Shown here in pieces: positions 22,651 through 34,861 of a stretch of DNA of 64,000 nucleotides. This stretch comes from Oncomelania hupensis (lineage: Eukaryota > Mollusca > Gastropoda > Littorinimorpha > Pomatiopsidae): the NCBI GenBank assembly GCA_036898135.1, contig CM072515.1, forward strand, positions 48,960,534 through 49,024,533, given 5' to 3'. Under the pieces are notes generated by a model. That model ran no database searches. It was not told where the DNA came from and saw only the letters and a list, made by a program, of their open reading frames with translations. Both the position numbers and the translations under genes were made by a program. The first letter of the stretch is position 1, and each line of letters begins with the position of its first letter.

Positions 22651-24160
22651 CTCGAAAACAATCATCGCCTAGGATGTATTTTGTCATTTATGTGTAATTT
22701 GACTACAAGATTTATGTACCATCGAAGAAAAGTTAACAGATGGAGAACGTGTTGCTTGTACAATGATGAGCCACTTGCAAAGGGAACCATTTTGGCTATT
22801 TGCTAGCACTAAGACGATTGGCTAGAAAATATTTTGTCTTTAAAAAAAAAAAAAAATTTCACGGTGTTTGTTTTTATTATGCGCTGTGACTACTAGTGGT
22901 ACATTGTGACAGAAGAGACATACATCATGGAAATGTTTGTTGGTAGGGAGATTACCACAGGAATGTAAAGCAGTTGTAGAAGAAGAAGAGAAGAAAACAA
23001 ATTGTAATGAGCACCAGAAGAAAGATATTAAGAATGAGAATATATGACCTGTCATGACAAAACCAGGGTTGTCCCTAAATGCCATAGGGACTTAACTCTG
23101 GGTTTTGTCATGACAGGTCATATATGTATGTTGTTTTGTCCATACATTGTGGTAAAAGAGAAAACCACTTTGACATTTACTCGCACTAAGTCTATGACAA
23201 TCTCAAAGGTCATTCATCGTTGCTTGTACGTATTTTAAAATGTGATTTGACTACTACTTGTTACTCTGATGGATGATGGGGAAGAGAATGAGAAAGCGTT
23301 GCGTCTGCCTTGTTGCCGCCTTAGAGGAAAACATTTCCACTATTGCTAGCAGAATTCACTAGAAAACTGTTGTGATTGCTTGTACATGTTTTAGAACACT
23401 GTTGTGAGTGTACATGTTCCAACCGTGTGATCTGACCACTGGCTGTAGCGTACATGCGCTCACTAAAACAAACAAAAAAGACAGGAACATTTTGCTTTTT
23501 ACCACATGGTGCGATAACATAGGAACCATTTTATATATTACTAGAGGTGATGTGATTTTTCACTTGGAATATTGTGTCATTATTTGTATTATATTTTTTG
23601 CAAGATATTGCCTGCAATCACAAGGAAATCACTTTTATTGATTTATATATATATATATATATTTATTTTTTTTTTTTTTTGGGGGGGAGGGGGTGTCAGG
23701 TAGCAAAACTTACAGTTTGTGGTAGTATATTTTATAATTAATTTAGTGATAATAGCTACTTCTAACTGTGTTTTGAGACAGAAGAGGGAGATTTGGATTT
23801 TCTTTTGGTTAATTTGTCATTTACCTATCAAAATCTTCAGTTTTATAGTTTTAAAAAAAATTGTGATAACAGAGGAGCTACTAACTGAGTTTTGAGACTG
23901 AAATGAAGGCTAGGAATATGACGTTCTTGCAAAGTTGTGTCGGTAAAATGAGTAACTGCGATGAATTAGTTGTTGAGTATCACACTCGGTATGTGCTAGG
24001 ATTGTGTTGGTTTTGTTGTGCACATTCTAAGTGTGGTTTTGAATGATTAAAGAGAGGGACTAAGATGGAGAAGTCTATAAATGTAGTAACTACCACAACC
24101 ATGTTTTCTAAAGGAAAGACTAAATCTATATAAAACACCGGGCTTGCCAAAGATTTAAAT
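22651..24160. other. 3' flank of the first DSP gene
   Basis: AT-rich, perhaps partly 3' UTR. It holds two similar stretches of the form GGAAGCCATTTTGGTTTTTACTAG and GGGAACCATTTTGGCTATTT-GCTAG (near 22625 and 22780), with related versions further on (about 23340 and 23520), i.e. a diverged repeat of about 150-250 bp. Also a hairpin (23041-23124), a (TA)n run and a T/G run near 23644-23695. No coding exon is recognised. Confidence 0.5.
23041..23124. repeat. 84-bp near-perfect palindrome (hairpin)
   Basis: The left arm TATATGACCTGTCATGACAA continues through AACCAGGGTT; the right arm AACTCTGGGTTTTGTCATGA continues through CAGGTCATATA. The centre GTCCCTAAATGCCATAGGGAC also pairs. The arms match over about 37 bp with two or three differences. 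It looks like a small MITE or a foldback. No clear TSD apart from TA-rich flanks. Confidence 0.92.
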
Positions 24161-24167
24161 TCATCCC

Positions 24168-24925
24168 TATCCTATCCTATCCTGTAACTTGAAATTCATT
24201 GGGGCACCACAGATGATCGTTTAACCAGCGTAATCCATCTTTCTGTCTTCAGCAACCCTCATGGCTTCGCTCAGTGTCAAGCCAGTCCATTCTCGAATGT
24301 TGTCTTCCCACCCTCTTCTTCTGCCTCCCTCTTCTTCTGCCTCCCTCTTCTTCTGGCTCCTTGCACCGTGATTTCAGGATGGTCTTTGCAGCATGATGCT
24401 CTGGTGACATGGCCATGCCATCAGAGTTTCCGTTTCGTCACTACAGTGAGCATGCCATCATGTTGACCAATGGTTTGTGTGATGGTCTGTCGGACTTCGT
24501 CGTTGGTGATGTGCTGGGTATAGGAAATGCCCAAAAGTCTTATGTAACACCTCATCTCCATGGTTTGTATTCTTTGTTGTAGATGTGCTGTGAGGGCCCA
24601 TCTTTAGCAAGCGTATAGAAGATGGAGATGGCAAGGGAGCACAGCAGCCTTACCTTGGAGTGTAGACTGATGTTCCTATCTTTCCAAGTGTGCTTTAAAC
24701 TTGTCAGAGCAGCAGTTGTCTGATACAATGGCTCCTAAATATTTGAAGCTACGCACTGTGTTGAGGGTTTGGCATTGGACTTTGATGTCCGTGTGTTGAT
24801 GCCATTGGTCATCATTTTGGTCTTCTTTGCGCTTATTCAATTCCAAAGGCTCTGAAGGTGGTGTTAAGCCTCTGTACCAGCTGTTCAAGTTCTTGTTCCC
24901 ATCCAGCAAATCCATCAATGGAAGT
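24168..24925 (-). pseudogene. LINE copy 3, decayed 3' fragment
   Basis: The - strand carries the 3' end of the same LINE family: (TAGGA)n-type tail (CCTATCCTATCCTATCCTG on +), the SSVVP..-like C-terminus, the YTQHITNDEVRQTI block and DIKVQCQTLNTVRSFKYLGA. Several deletions and frameshifts are present (e.g. about 24310-24360 and around 24715). Identity ends abruptly near 24925, within the codons for the active-site region. Confidence 0.88.
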
Positions 24926-24929
24926 CATC

Positions 24930-26900
24930 CCTAATTATCTATTATACTGCTTAGAATCTGTCTTAAACCTTATTAAAAGTTTTGAACTATCGGTGATATT
25001 TAAACATCAGTTGTTCTCTTTTCACACCTTATTATGCTGCTTAGAATTAGTATCAAAAAGTCGCAAGTGAAAGTAATAAATGACTGATTATCATTGAAGA
25101 GCTATCAAGACTCAGAAGAAGACATGTGCAAGTTTCTTTATATTACTAATAAACCTGATCAAATACTAGTAGCCTTTTGAAAACAAACTTGATAAATGAT
25201 TGTGAAGTAAAGCTTTGGACGAGGAATGCAATGTAAACTGTTAATAAAGAAGTAAATAAAGACGTTTAAATTACATGGGGTGGGAAAGGAGGGGGGGAGG
25301 TATATGCTGAGACCACGAAAGAATGAGAAATACATAAAGCAAAGGAAAATAAATGCTGAATAATACTTTTAAATTTTGTCAATGTGTTTGTTTTCACCCC
25401 TCCTCACCTCTAACCTTTCACCACTGCCCAACGTCATGCCACATCCCTTCCTTCACCTTGTCCGTGCTACACTTCCTCCTTGTTCCTTCCCAAAATGCAC
25501 TATTAGATGTTTGGATATATGTGCCTGGTGAAATAGTTTCAATTATTTACCATGCTTCTATGTGTCAACAATTTCATGGAAATCATTAATTATTTGTGTG
25601 TGTGTTTTGTTACTTGTAATTGTATGAATTTATTGGATGCGACTTGATATACTGTCGTACCGCTATTTTCATGCGAGTGCTGTATAGGAACTACTTCTCT
25701 ATGAAATGTATACAAACCCGTTTTGAATGCAGTTTATTCATCTTAGTTTAGCATATAATTTGAGACACACACAAATGTGAGCTGCAGTATTATAAGTATG
25801 ATATTACAGTCTAGAGATTTCCACTCTGGTACTGATAGATTTTCAAGAATAGTGTTTCAGTATTTTTGGCAATAGTTTAGTGTCTGATGTAATTAAACAC
25901 AGTCATGGTATGTTGACCATTCATATTGCTTGGTAACAAAAAGTTGGTAGTATGCTTTGAAATACATTTAGATTTAACATTGCTTGTCAACCACAGTCAT
26001 AGGATTTAAATAATTTATATTATTAAATTGAGGTATGATGCAGAAATATGACTAAATGTCGCACTGTGTCTATCTGCACTGGACTGATGTCAGTTATAAA
26101 ACATACGCACAAAAACTGGTCATATCAAATTGCCCCGCTTGCTTGTGTTGTCAGCAAAGTTCCATTTTCAGTTTGCACACTAGGCCATCTTTTCATCATA
26201 TTTGCCACTCCTTTGAACATTGTTTCAATCAGAACACAAGTTAAAAAGCAAGTTTGAATTTATATGTAAGTTGTTCCATTAACCGTGCCATATAGCTCTT
26301 TCTTGTTTGTGTATATTATTAATTTTAAAGTCTGTGAAATACATTTAAAGATTTGAGAGCCAGATAGAATAACTGTACATTAAAAATGTTACGTTTAAAA
26401 ACACAAAGTATAAAACATAAAGCAGTAAAAAAATTAATTTTAGTTTTTAATTCTTTTAGAGGTGAATAGGTGTATTACTTTATATCTCCAAATACTGTTT
26501 TTGGTTATTCGATAATGACCAATGATGTATATTTATGTAGTACAGTGCACTTTACATTATAAGCATACAGTATAAATATGCACATATTTCTGACAGCATG
26601 AGGCACATTATCATATGTAAAGTGTTTCATATTTATTACAGTGAAGTACAGTGGTGATGATGATGTATTTTTCCTCTAAATTAGTACATCACTGCATGCC
26701 AAATCAATGTTTTTCTGAAACCACAATAGTGCAACAGTCCTAGATACCAAGTCCCATAATTTCATGAAGACGTCGTGGAAATGGTGATGACGATAATTGT
26801 GCACTTACTGACATTAGTAATCTCTGTACAGTATGTCAGTTAAAGATGTTACTATTTTGACAGCATGAAATTTAATGCAACAGTCTTATATATTGAGACT
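24930..26900. other. AT-rich intergenic, no gene seen
   Basis: Two short related stretches (TATTATACTGCTTAGAATCTG near 24943 and TTATTATGCTGCTTAGAATTAG near 25029) form a local duplication. Otherwise unremarkable AT-rich sequence without recognisable exons. Confidence 0.5.
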
Positions 26901-26904
26901 CGTA

Positions 26905-27492
26905 ATTTGTTCTCCTGTCCTCCTGTGGGGATGCCGGAGGTTTCTGTATAAATAGTATACCCACTTTCTGGAAATTTAGTGCTTTAAATTCCCACTGTCA
27001 TTGTCCTTTTCCTTTGTTCTTTCTCATTCCTACTCTGTTCTATCAATCTAATATACTGTTTTCTTCGCTAGACCAGTCAAATTTACCTCTTTTTTTTTTA
27101 AACTTCCAAAACTCATATGTATATGAGGTCTGGTGGGTCAGCTTGGGAATATTGGACTCTTTCTGCCAAATGGTCACTAGGGTTTTCTATGATATTTAGC
27201 AGTGTAGGCATTTTATATGTATGTGTTTTGTTGATATTTTATAACGATGTTTATATTCTATTTTGTTTTTGTAAATGAGGGTTCAATAAATTTGAATATA
27301 GCCTCAGCGTCCCCCGCGTGGGATGCCTTTATTGTAAAGTGACTGGCTGGTGGAGTGCCTTCAGTGTTACCACTAGGATTGTTTCAGCAGATCTTTTATA
27401 TACGAATCAAAGGTGAGTCCTCTTTCAACCAAGTTGTGGTCCTGATTTTGTTGTCCTGATTCGGTTCTTTGCAGTCCGCTGGACCCTATAAA
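26905..27492 (+). mobile_element. Element A, old copy
   Basis: From GTCCTCCTGTGGGGATGCCGGAGG through CTGTATAAATAGTATACCC and AGTCCGCTGGACCCTATAAA. Diverged from the young copies, 5'-truncated, and tailed by AACAATGAATGAATA rather than (AATC)n. Confidence 0.87.
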
Positions 27493-27924
27493 CAATGAAT
27501 GAATATCTAACTAAATAGTTAATTTGTTGAAGAATAATACTGACAATGACGATAGTTAAGCAGACATATTTCTATAACCAACAGTGATGTGTGTCTTTAT
27601 TGTGAGCACACGCTGAACTATCTATGTAGCATGTCTTTTAGATGTATTTAATTTAGACAGCACGAGAACAACAATCCAATGCATTTTTATACCAAGATTG
27701 TTGTTATGTCAGGAAGATTGAGATGGTCAGAATGACGATAATGATACTCACATGATGGTGTATAAACACATAACTGCATGCCATTTAGTGTTTAGTTTTG
27801 AAAGCATGAGCACCAAATACCAAATCTGTGAATGTACTTGCTTGCACTAATATTAATATGACTGCATGGAATTTAGGTGTAAACAATCTGAAGTACATTA
27901 GTTGAATTGAATCTTGTACATCAC

Positions 27925-28060
27925 ATCTGTAAAGTGATCGTCTGGTGGAGTTGTTTCAGCAGATCTTTGTGCGTTTCGGGGATGAGTCCTCTTTCAACCA
28001 AGTTGTGGTCCTGATTCAGCACTTTGCAGTCGGCTGGAAACTATAAACTATAAACAATGA
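27925..28060 (+). mobile_element. Element A 3' fragment
   Basis: Matches the last 130 bp or so of the old subfamily (GTAAAGTGATCGTCTGGTGGA, TTTCAACCAAGTTGTGGTCC, GTCGGCTGGAAACTATAAAC). It starts abruptly, 430 bp downstream of the older copy at 26905. Confidence 0.75.
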
Positions 28061-28097
28061 CGAACTAACTGCATATTTCATGAAGAATGAGGATAGT

Positions 28098-28104
28098 GAT
28101 GGTA

Positions 28105-28140
<36 letters not shown>

Positions 28141-28148
28141 TTGATGAT
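28098..28148. repeat. (GAT)n microsatellite
   Basis: About 14 (GAT) units with one GTT variant. Confidence 0.95.
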
Positions 28149-28149
28149 G

Positions 28150-29500
28150 TCTTTAGTTTTAGCAGACAGTTCAAATCTACCAATTGCTAACAGCATTATA
28201 CTATATTTATTGTCATTTTTAAGAAGTATATTCCATACTAAAGGAATATTTCTTGCATTGTATGAAATTATTTTGTTTTGCTTTTATGAATGCCTGTGTG
28301 AAAATTCCACCAGTAATAGTTCAGTTTAGCGGTGTTAATTTTTTTTAGTGTAAGTTAGGGCAGATATGAAAGTAACAAGCATTTGGTAAATTTCATTGCA
28401 AAAGCTGGTCAATATTAATGATCTGTTGTTGTCCATTGTCATTCAGATAGCTGATAATAGTTATCTGATGATAGTATTTCAATGTCATTCATAAAGGATT
28501 TCATTATGCCTATATTGAAAAGAAAGGTACTGCATAAATCCTGCTGTCCATTTTACTACAGTGTAGCCAAAACCTAAAACTTACTGTGCAGAAGTTTTGT
28601 CTTTGCCGTTTATACCACGGTGCATAGGATATCAATCCAATATTAATGTTGTTGTGAGATTTTCACAGCAGGACAGTTAGTAGATCTATATCCCAAGTAT
28701 ACCAAAAGTGTATTTTTGACTGTGACTTTTGACACTTTATTGTCCATTTTTATTGGGAAATTCTGCCATACTGATGCTGTATCAATCCCAATTTGTATGT
28801 ACCGGAATTGTACTAAATGTGTACTACAGCAAATGTAGCATGTTTTGGGTATTTATATATAATCCAAATGTGCCCACGTTTTAAAGGAATGAAATAATTG
28901 TAAATGTACCCAAAATGTACACACACAAATCTTTGATACTTTTCTGTGTACCAGAAATGTACCATTCACAGAACTTAGTTATTTACATTATAGCATAGTG
29001 GCTGTATCATTGCAATGATCACAGAGCTAGTGTTATGTGTTTTGTATTAGAGAAATTAAGGTTTTAAAAGTTAGTATTAAAACATGAAATGTGTTTGTAT
29101 GTGTGTTGTTATGGTGTGTTTTCTATGTTTGGGGCTGATTTTACTTTTGTAAGAGTTAGGCTGTGCGCTCATGTCAGTATGTTTTTAGTTTGATTTCAGA
29201 TTCGATGTAGTTCCAATGTTTTGGGTAATTTTTTTCTGTTTGAAAGTGTTAGTGAACATAGATGGTGAGAATTGGTAACAAACCGATTTAAATCAAATGC
29301 TTCCTCTCTATGAATTACAGAGCTTCCATTCTCAGTTGTGCTGATTTCTCTTGCTGTGATTTTTTTTACAGTTGTGTCTCTGATGTCAAGTTATATCTAA
29401 AAAAAAAAAAATTGTCACAGAGTCTGCTGTAATAAGATGAATAAAAATCATTGTATTAATAGATTTTATCAAAATAAAACATGGATTTATTATTAAAACA
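28150..29500. other. AT-rich intergenic, no gene seen
   Basis: No exon is recognised. A loose motif of the type GTACC(A/G)nAATGTAC recurs at about 28796-29000 but without a clear period. Confidence 0.45.
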
Positions 29501-30090
29501 CTCCTCTCCTCAGACTAGCATGGTTTTATTAAATTTTACGGCATCGGATCCAGCGGTGAGATGATTTTTTTTTTCATTTTATTAAATAATTGTATAAATA
29601 TATTTGATCAAAATAAAAGCACGAATTTGACTTTATGCTTCTTTATAGTACTGGTATGGTTTCTCTCACATTCGGCTGTGATGGAAACACATTTCTTCTT
29701 GCCACTATAACATTGGACAGGACGTTTTCCTTACAAAGAAATACATGAATTTTTTTTTGTTACAATGTTACTTTATAATTATAGTACTGGTATGATTTTT
29801 CCCTGCGATTCGACTGTGATGTGAACCACTTTTTATTTTTAAATATTGAGATAAAATTGTTTAAGTAGACTTTCAAATTAATACACAGTGTTGCTACTAT
29901 GCTCCTTGGCAGGGCTGGTATGGTCTTCCTCATATTCGGCTGTGAAGTGAAACCCATTTCATTTTATTAAAATGAAAATTGGAGAAATTGGTGCCATAAA
30001 CATAAAATTACCCGGTTTTGTTCTTAAAATGGCTGTCTATGGTGCTGGTATTATTATTATTTTCTCCTCAGATTCTGTTGTGATATGAAT
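29460..30090 (+). repeat. Diverged tandem repeat, period about 131 bp, 5 units
   Basis: The phrase CTGGTATGGTTT...CATTCGGCTGTGATG...AACCCATTT recurs with starts at 29515, 29651, 29787, 29914 and 30045, spacings 136, 136, 127 and 131. Between repeats lie AATAAAAT- and ATTTTATTAAA-rich stretches. This looks like an old satellite-type array. Confidence 0.75.
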
Positions 30091-30099
30091 AAACAGATT

Positions 30100-31460
30100 C
30101 ATTTGGTTGTTAGTGTTGTGCAAATACACAAACCATTGTTTTCTGTGGGATCTTCTTTTCTTTTCTTTATTTCTTTTTTTTTTAATTGAAATAAAGATTT
30201 TTTTTTGGGTGGGAGAGAGGGAGGGTGGAGGGGGAGATGGAGGGATACAATTTTACAAGATTTTGTTTTGCAAAAGTTTTATTGTTCAACCTTTTGTTGG
30301 ACTGATCTGAAGGACATTCAACGTTTTCGTCTTTATTTTGTTACTGCTTACTCCTGAACTGTGATATGCCTGTATTGAGTATGTGTGCATACGTTGTTGT
30401 GTACATTTTCATCTGAAAAAAAAAAAATTATATTATACCATCTGGCACTTTTGGCACCAAAAGGGTTAAGTAAAGATTTGTTGTGTTTAAGATGCCAGTA
30501 TGCTGCCATTGTGATAAGAATAGATTGACATAAATATTAGACATAAATTTTCTATTTTGTTATTGGGAAGGGACCATCACTTTTTTTGTTTTGTTAAGAT
30601 CTAATAAATCATACTCTGTGAATTTCTTTTTGTTATCCTCCATCTTCGTATTATATAATACTACTTTAATATCATCAACAACTGCGGTTTCTGTCCATAA
30701 TTATGTAATACACCATTATATGTTTTGTCTTGAATTGGCACAGTTACCACATATATTTAATACATTGTATTTTGAGGTTTGTTTTGAAATCAGTTACATA
30801 TAATAGTCTGATAAGAAATTTTTTTTTGTACCTTTGGGAAATTATTTTGTTATAGTTTTGTTGTTGTTGCTTTTTGTTTAATTATATCGTATTCTTAATT
30901 TTATGCACTTTTTATTATATTTTTTTTAATATTGGTGATTAAGTGCGTTATCTGTTTTGTCTACAATTCCACATTTGCAGTTCAGTTAATGTTATTTTGA
31001 AACTTTGTTTGAATTAGAGTTTGTTGAAATGTCCCAAAGTGTTATATATAATTTAAATACTGCGTTTTCTTATCGTTTATATTGTTTCTTGTTCATCTAA
31101 ACTCCGTGTATTGAATTTAAATTTTTCGTAATAAAACTTCAGTTTGGTTTTGAACAGATGGTTTCTTTTAACAATTCTATAATGAACGAGAAGGATAGTG
31201 CGTATTTTATGTTATTTTAATAGAATAACTTTTGTTGGTGAGTCCTTTCTCTTCCACTTTATGTGTTGTTGTGTTTTTTCCCGAATGCAACAACTTCGTT
31301 AATTTTGATCTTCTTCCTTCTTTTCTGTGTCTCCTTCCCTCTTCCTCATTCACTTTTTTTTTTGGTTCACAAAACGACGCTTTCCTCACCATCTCCTATC
31401 CCTCACCTACCCACCCACCCCAAAACCTCCTTCTGTCTACATATGCCCCATCCCAGTTGC
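30100..31460. other. AT-rich intergenic, no gene seen
   Basis: T-rich homopolymer patches and several AATAAA hexamers (e.g. about 31131). No exon or repeat family is recognised. Confidence 0.45.
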
Positions 31461-31463
31461 ATC

Positions 31464-31510
31464 TTTTTTAACGAAAGATACGCATCGCATGCGTATCTTT
31501 CGTTAAAAAA
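31464..31510. repeat. Perfect 22-bp inverted repeat, 3-nt loop
   Basis: TTTTTTAACGAAAGATACGC-AT (31464-31485), loop CGC, then the exact reverse complement (31489-31510). It sits 55 bp upstream of a LINE fragment. No coding context, so not a bacterial-type terminator. Confidence 0.95.
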
Positions 31511-31565
31511 GTAAAAACTATATAAATGGTAATTAAGCTAATATTGCCCCACAGAGCTGAGAGTG

Positions 31566-31912
31566 TACAACATCAGCCCTAAAATTGTTGAAGTCATCCA
31601 AAGCCTGTGTGACAAGGCTACCAGTGCAGTCCTCCATAACAGCACCATCGGAAACTGGTTCAGAACAACAATCGGTGTGCGTCAAGGATGTCTACTCTCT
31701 CCAACACTCTTCAACATCTTCCTAGAGCGCATCATGTCTGATGCCCTTGCAGATCACGAAGGCACACTCAGCATAGAGGGTAGAGCAATCTCCAACCTTC
31801 GTTTTGCGGATGACATTGATGGATTGGCTGGAGAGGAACAAGAACTTGAACAGCTGGTACAGTGGCTTGACACCACCTCCAGAGCCTATGGAATGGAAAT
31901 ACGTGCAGTGAA
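31566..31912 (+). pseudogene. LINE copy 4, internal RT fragment
   Basis: Encodes YNISPKIVEVIQSLCDKATS, the IGVRQGCLLSPTLFNIFLER block, RFADDIDGLAGEEQELEQLV and AYGMEIRA in an open frame, then identity ends suddenly. It is truncated at both ends and lacks the LINE tail, so it is a deletion remnant rather than a simple 5'-truncated insertion. Confidence 0.9.
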
Positions 31913-31984
31913 TAAAAATATAGCAGACCAATACTATTATAAATCGACTGATTTGGCATCGATTAAAAAATAGCTTTCTGCTCT

Positions 31985-32196
31985 TTCTCTTTCTCTCAAG
32001 CAAAGGACGCACGCAGGCGCCCTCGCACACACACGCACGCACACACACACTCAAACACACACGCACGCACACATAAACTCAAACACGCACACACAGTGCT
32101 TGTAAACAAATAATTTTATATTTAAATAGTTCTGTATCATTAATAACATATTTGACATCACATTGGCCAATGATAGACCTGCTTGACGAACCAGGA

Positions 32197-32259
<63 letters not shown>

Positions 32260-32260
32260 T

Positions 32261-32305
<45 letters not shown>

Positions 32306-32320
32306 CTCCCCTCCCCCTTT
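31985..32320. repeat. (CA)n and long (CT)n microsatellites
   Basis: (CA)n-rich tract with GCACG variants at about 32020-32096 and a (CT)n tract with CCCT variants at 32195-32300. Confidence 0.95.
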
Positions 32321-32939
32321 CTCAAGTACCTTTCATTAATTCTATTATATGATAAATGACACGTCTGTTATCAACCTAAAAATGGTAAGCCTATTCTCTC
32401 CCTTTTTTAATTAAAAAAACACATGTTTAATATATTTGTTTTTCTCTACCACTTGTTTTCCATTGTAATCTATTAGCGGTGAAGAAACAAGAGGAAATGG
32501 TATTGGACGCAGTCAATATAAAAATTTCAAAAGTAACAATTCTATTTCTTTCCTGCCTTTACACCACATATTTGATTGATATATATGTTTGTTGTGTATG
32601 TGAGAGTGGTTGAAACATGTGAGCGTGTATGTTGGTACAGATCGCCGCGCATTGGGCTTGATTTGAGATTTGGGGAAAAGCGCATATGTAGCATACAATA
32701 TTAGTATTATTATTATAACGAGCAATCACATATACAATAGGGCTAAAACAAATCACCACGTTCACTACTGTTATTTATACACGGACAGGCCAGAAATACC
32801 TCACAAGCAATATGATTAATTATACCATATTGTGGTTGCTGTCGTCATTCGTCTGCCAGTACCGAGAGTCTGAAATTTTCGTCATTGCTGCTTTGTCGTC
32901 TGCTATGGAATTTTTTTGTTTTGTTTTTGTTTTTTTGTG
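32321..32939. other. Intergenic, no gene seen
   Basis: AT-rich sequence without a recognised exon, RNA or repeat family. T/GTTTT-rich at its right end. Confidence 0.45.
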
Positions 32940-32944
32940 TTAAT

Positions 32945-33125
32945 AAATTTTACGTCCCCGGACACATTAAGCGTATAGGGGACGAATAATGGAATGGCTG
33001 GAAAGAATTGTTCTTTATAAACCAAACGTATGTGCTGGAAGAGCTGCTCGATGTTCTGGCCGACATCAGGATCCAACTCCAGCTGTCTAAGACGCCAACT
33101 TGCAGAATCTAGCGCACTGTCAAAG
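32945..33125 (-). mobile_element. SINE pieces: stem module and L2-like body
   Basis: On -, 32945-32990 is the GTCCCC...GGGGACGTAA 3' module. Next to it 33030-33120 resembles the - orientation L2-tailed SINE body (GGAAGAGCTGCTCGATG, then CTAAGACGCCAACTTGCAG, then GCGCACTGTC), the last motif also seen at 49230. Two SINE types are thus side by side, or one chimeric SINE carries both. Confidence 0.6.
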
Positions 33126-33174
33126 CTACGAAAAACGAGCCACACTGATCGACCTAGCGTGTTTATTGGAGCTG

Positions 33175-33817
33175 TGTTACACTCGTTTTTTTTATCAGTT
33201 GATTCAGCTCCGATGCTTGAAACCTGATAAAATGTAACTCAGATTCGTTTATCCACGCAGCCTGCTCACTCAGCAACAAGAGAAAGTCGTCGTTTGTAGG
33301 CTACTTTATTCAGCGAACATCAACAACTGCATACAATCGTTTTTTCCACTCTCAACTTTACAATTATCAACACTCTCCCTTTTTTTATATTTTATCAGTT
33401 TATGGTCCCCTCTCTTCCCGATAAGGATTTTCAGAGAGGAGACCCTATAACAGTGCGGCACTTAGTTATATAGTCTCTCTATACTCCAGAACAATTTAGG
33501 ACACTCCAGCGTAACGCACCACAACCAATCAAAATTAACTTCGTCATCACTGTCTCACGTCATACAACCTTATTTGGGATGGAAGCGTCTCTGGTTACCA
33601 CTATAGATTTATCCACACGCTTCGATCGATCGTAAACAACCAACTCTAGAAAATTCTCAAATAATATCGACCAACTAAAATTATCAACGTTATACAAAGC
33701 TTCTTCTAATAAGAACGCAAAATCAAATCAAAGGTAAATACACTATTATTGCATGCTTTGCAAAATAAAACGAACACATCTATCGCTCGCGTCTATCGTG
33801 CGCGTTTCAACGTAACA
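33175..33817 (-). mobile_element. Solo LTR, family 1 (643 bp)
   Basis: On + it reads TGTTACACTCG ... TTTCAACGTAACA. AGCTG flanks it at 33170-33174 and 33818-33822, a perfect 5-bp duplication. The reverse complement aligns with 6240-6877: start TGTTACGTTGAAACGCG, the tract GAGTGGAAA...GATTGTATGCAGTTGTTGATG, AATAAA, and end CGAGTGTAACA. A TATATAAC box (reverse strand, near 33465) precedes the AATAAA. No internal region is present. Confidence 0.93.
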
Positions 33818-34156
33818 AGCTGTAACCTGTCCTTTTGAAAACGGGTTCTTTAACTGTCCGTTGCGGCAACACCATTGAAGTAAAACACCAATTAACGAAT
33901 TTTTACAGAGAGTCGACTCTTGTGAGAGAAAAAAAATCTGCCACCATCAAGAGATGCAAACCCAAACCAGGCGAGTATTCAACCACTGAGCCACTCTGCC
34001 ATCCTGCTTTGATAATAATACTGATAGGCTGGGATTGCTGCCATCATTGCCGCACACTCTGTCGTACCGGAACAGAACCGCATTCGTTCACTCAGATTGG
34101 AAGTGAAGGGGACTTAACCTGTATTTTTTGTTTGCATGTTCTGCTGCTGCTATGTG

Positions 34157-34157
34157 T

Positions 34158-34243
<86 letters not shown>
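34157..34243. repeat. (AGT)n microsatellite, about 29 units
   Basis: Near-perfect (AGT)n, followed by CAA/GCA-rich sequence (34246-34290). The poly-Ser ORF through it is an artefact. Confidence 0.97.
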
Positions 34244-34372
34244 AGCATCAACCACAACAACAGCAACAGTTGCAACAACAAAGCGGCAGCGGCAACATCA
34301 ACATCGACATCGATTGTAACGATGTTTCAGTAGGTATATCGGTCCTTATGGAGATTAGTTATTTATAGCTTA

Positions 34373-34425
34373 CAGGGTCCAGCGGACTGCAAAGCAAAGA
34401 GCCGAATCAGGACCAATCCTTATGG
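34373..34425 (-). mobile_element. Element A 3'-end fragment
   Basis: The reverse complement reads GGTCCTGATTCGGCTCTTTG then CAGTCCGCTGGACCCTGTA, the 3' end of the older element A subfamily. Confidence 0.75.
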
Positions 34426-34768
34426 AGAGAAGCGACTGGGACATCCCTTTTCTCTTGATCAGATGTATGAGGGCGGTATCTATCTCCTCTCCCTCGCTGC
34501 GTTACCTTCCCCGATTCTAAACAGAGCCAAATCATACTCATTCACAGCTGGGTGGCCTGGGGTTTGTCGAAGTGCGTTGTTTCATCCAATATAACTGTAG
34601 ATCTACACATCACTTCTGCTTATATTAATACAATCCATTAAAATTCCACACCCTCATTGCTAATTTCATGATGATCATGATGATGATGAAGATGATGATG
34701 ACTTTTATTTCCACAAACGTTTATGTTCAGTTCTAATACTTAAATTGTTCTCATGTCGAATTGTCCTT
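34426..34768. other. Intergenic, no gene seen
   Basis: A short imperfect (GAT)n patch lies at about 34676-34702. Nothing else recognised. Confidence 0.45.
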
Positions 34769-34861
34769 GTGTTGTGCTGTTACCAGCTCAAAGAGCTGTC
34801 AAGGCGCTGGCCGGATACAGGATCCCCAGGCAGAAGAACTAGTGCGCCGAACTATTGTATG
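34769..34861 (-). mobile_element. L2-tailed SINE fragment, cut by solo LTR
   Basis: CCAGCTCAAAGAGCTGTCAAGG then CGCTGGCCGGATAC resembles the reverse complement of the SINE 3' body. The family 2 LTR inserted at 34862, so the SINE predates it. Confidence 0.7.

Noticed and set aside
31464..31510. Rho-independent terminator
   Set aside because: Hairpin plus T/A run looks like one, but this is animal nuclear DNA with no bacterial gene nearby.
34136..34368. Poly-Ser / poly-Val ORFs, and similar poly-Ile, poly-Met and poly-His ORFs elsewhere
   Set aside because: They are translations of triplet microsatellites.
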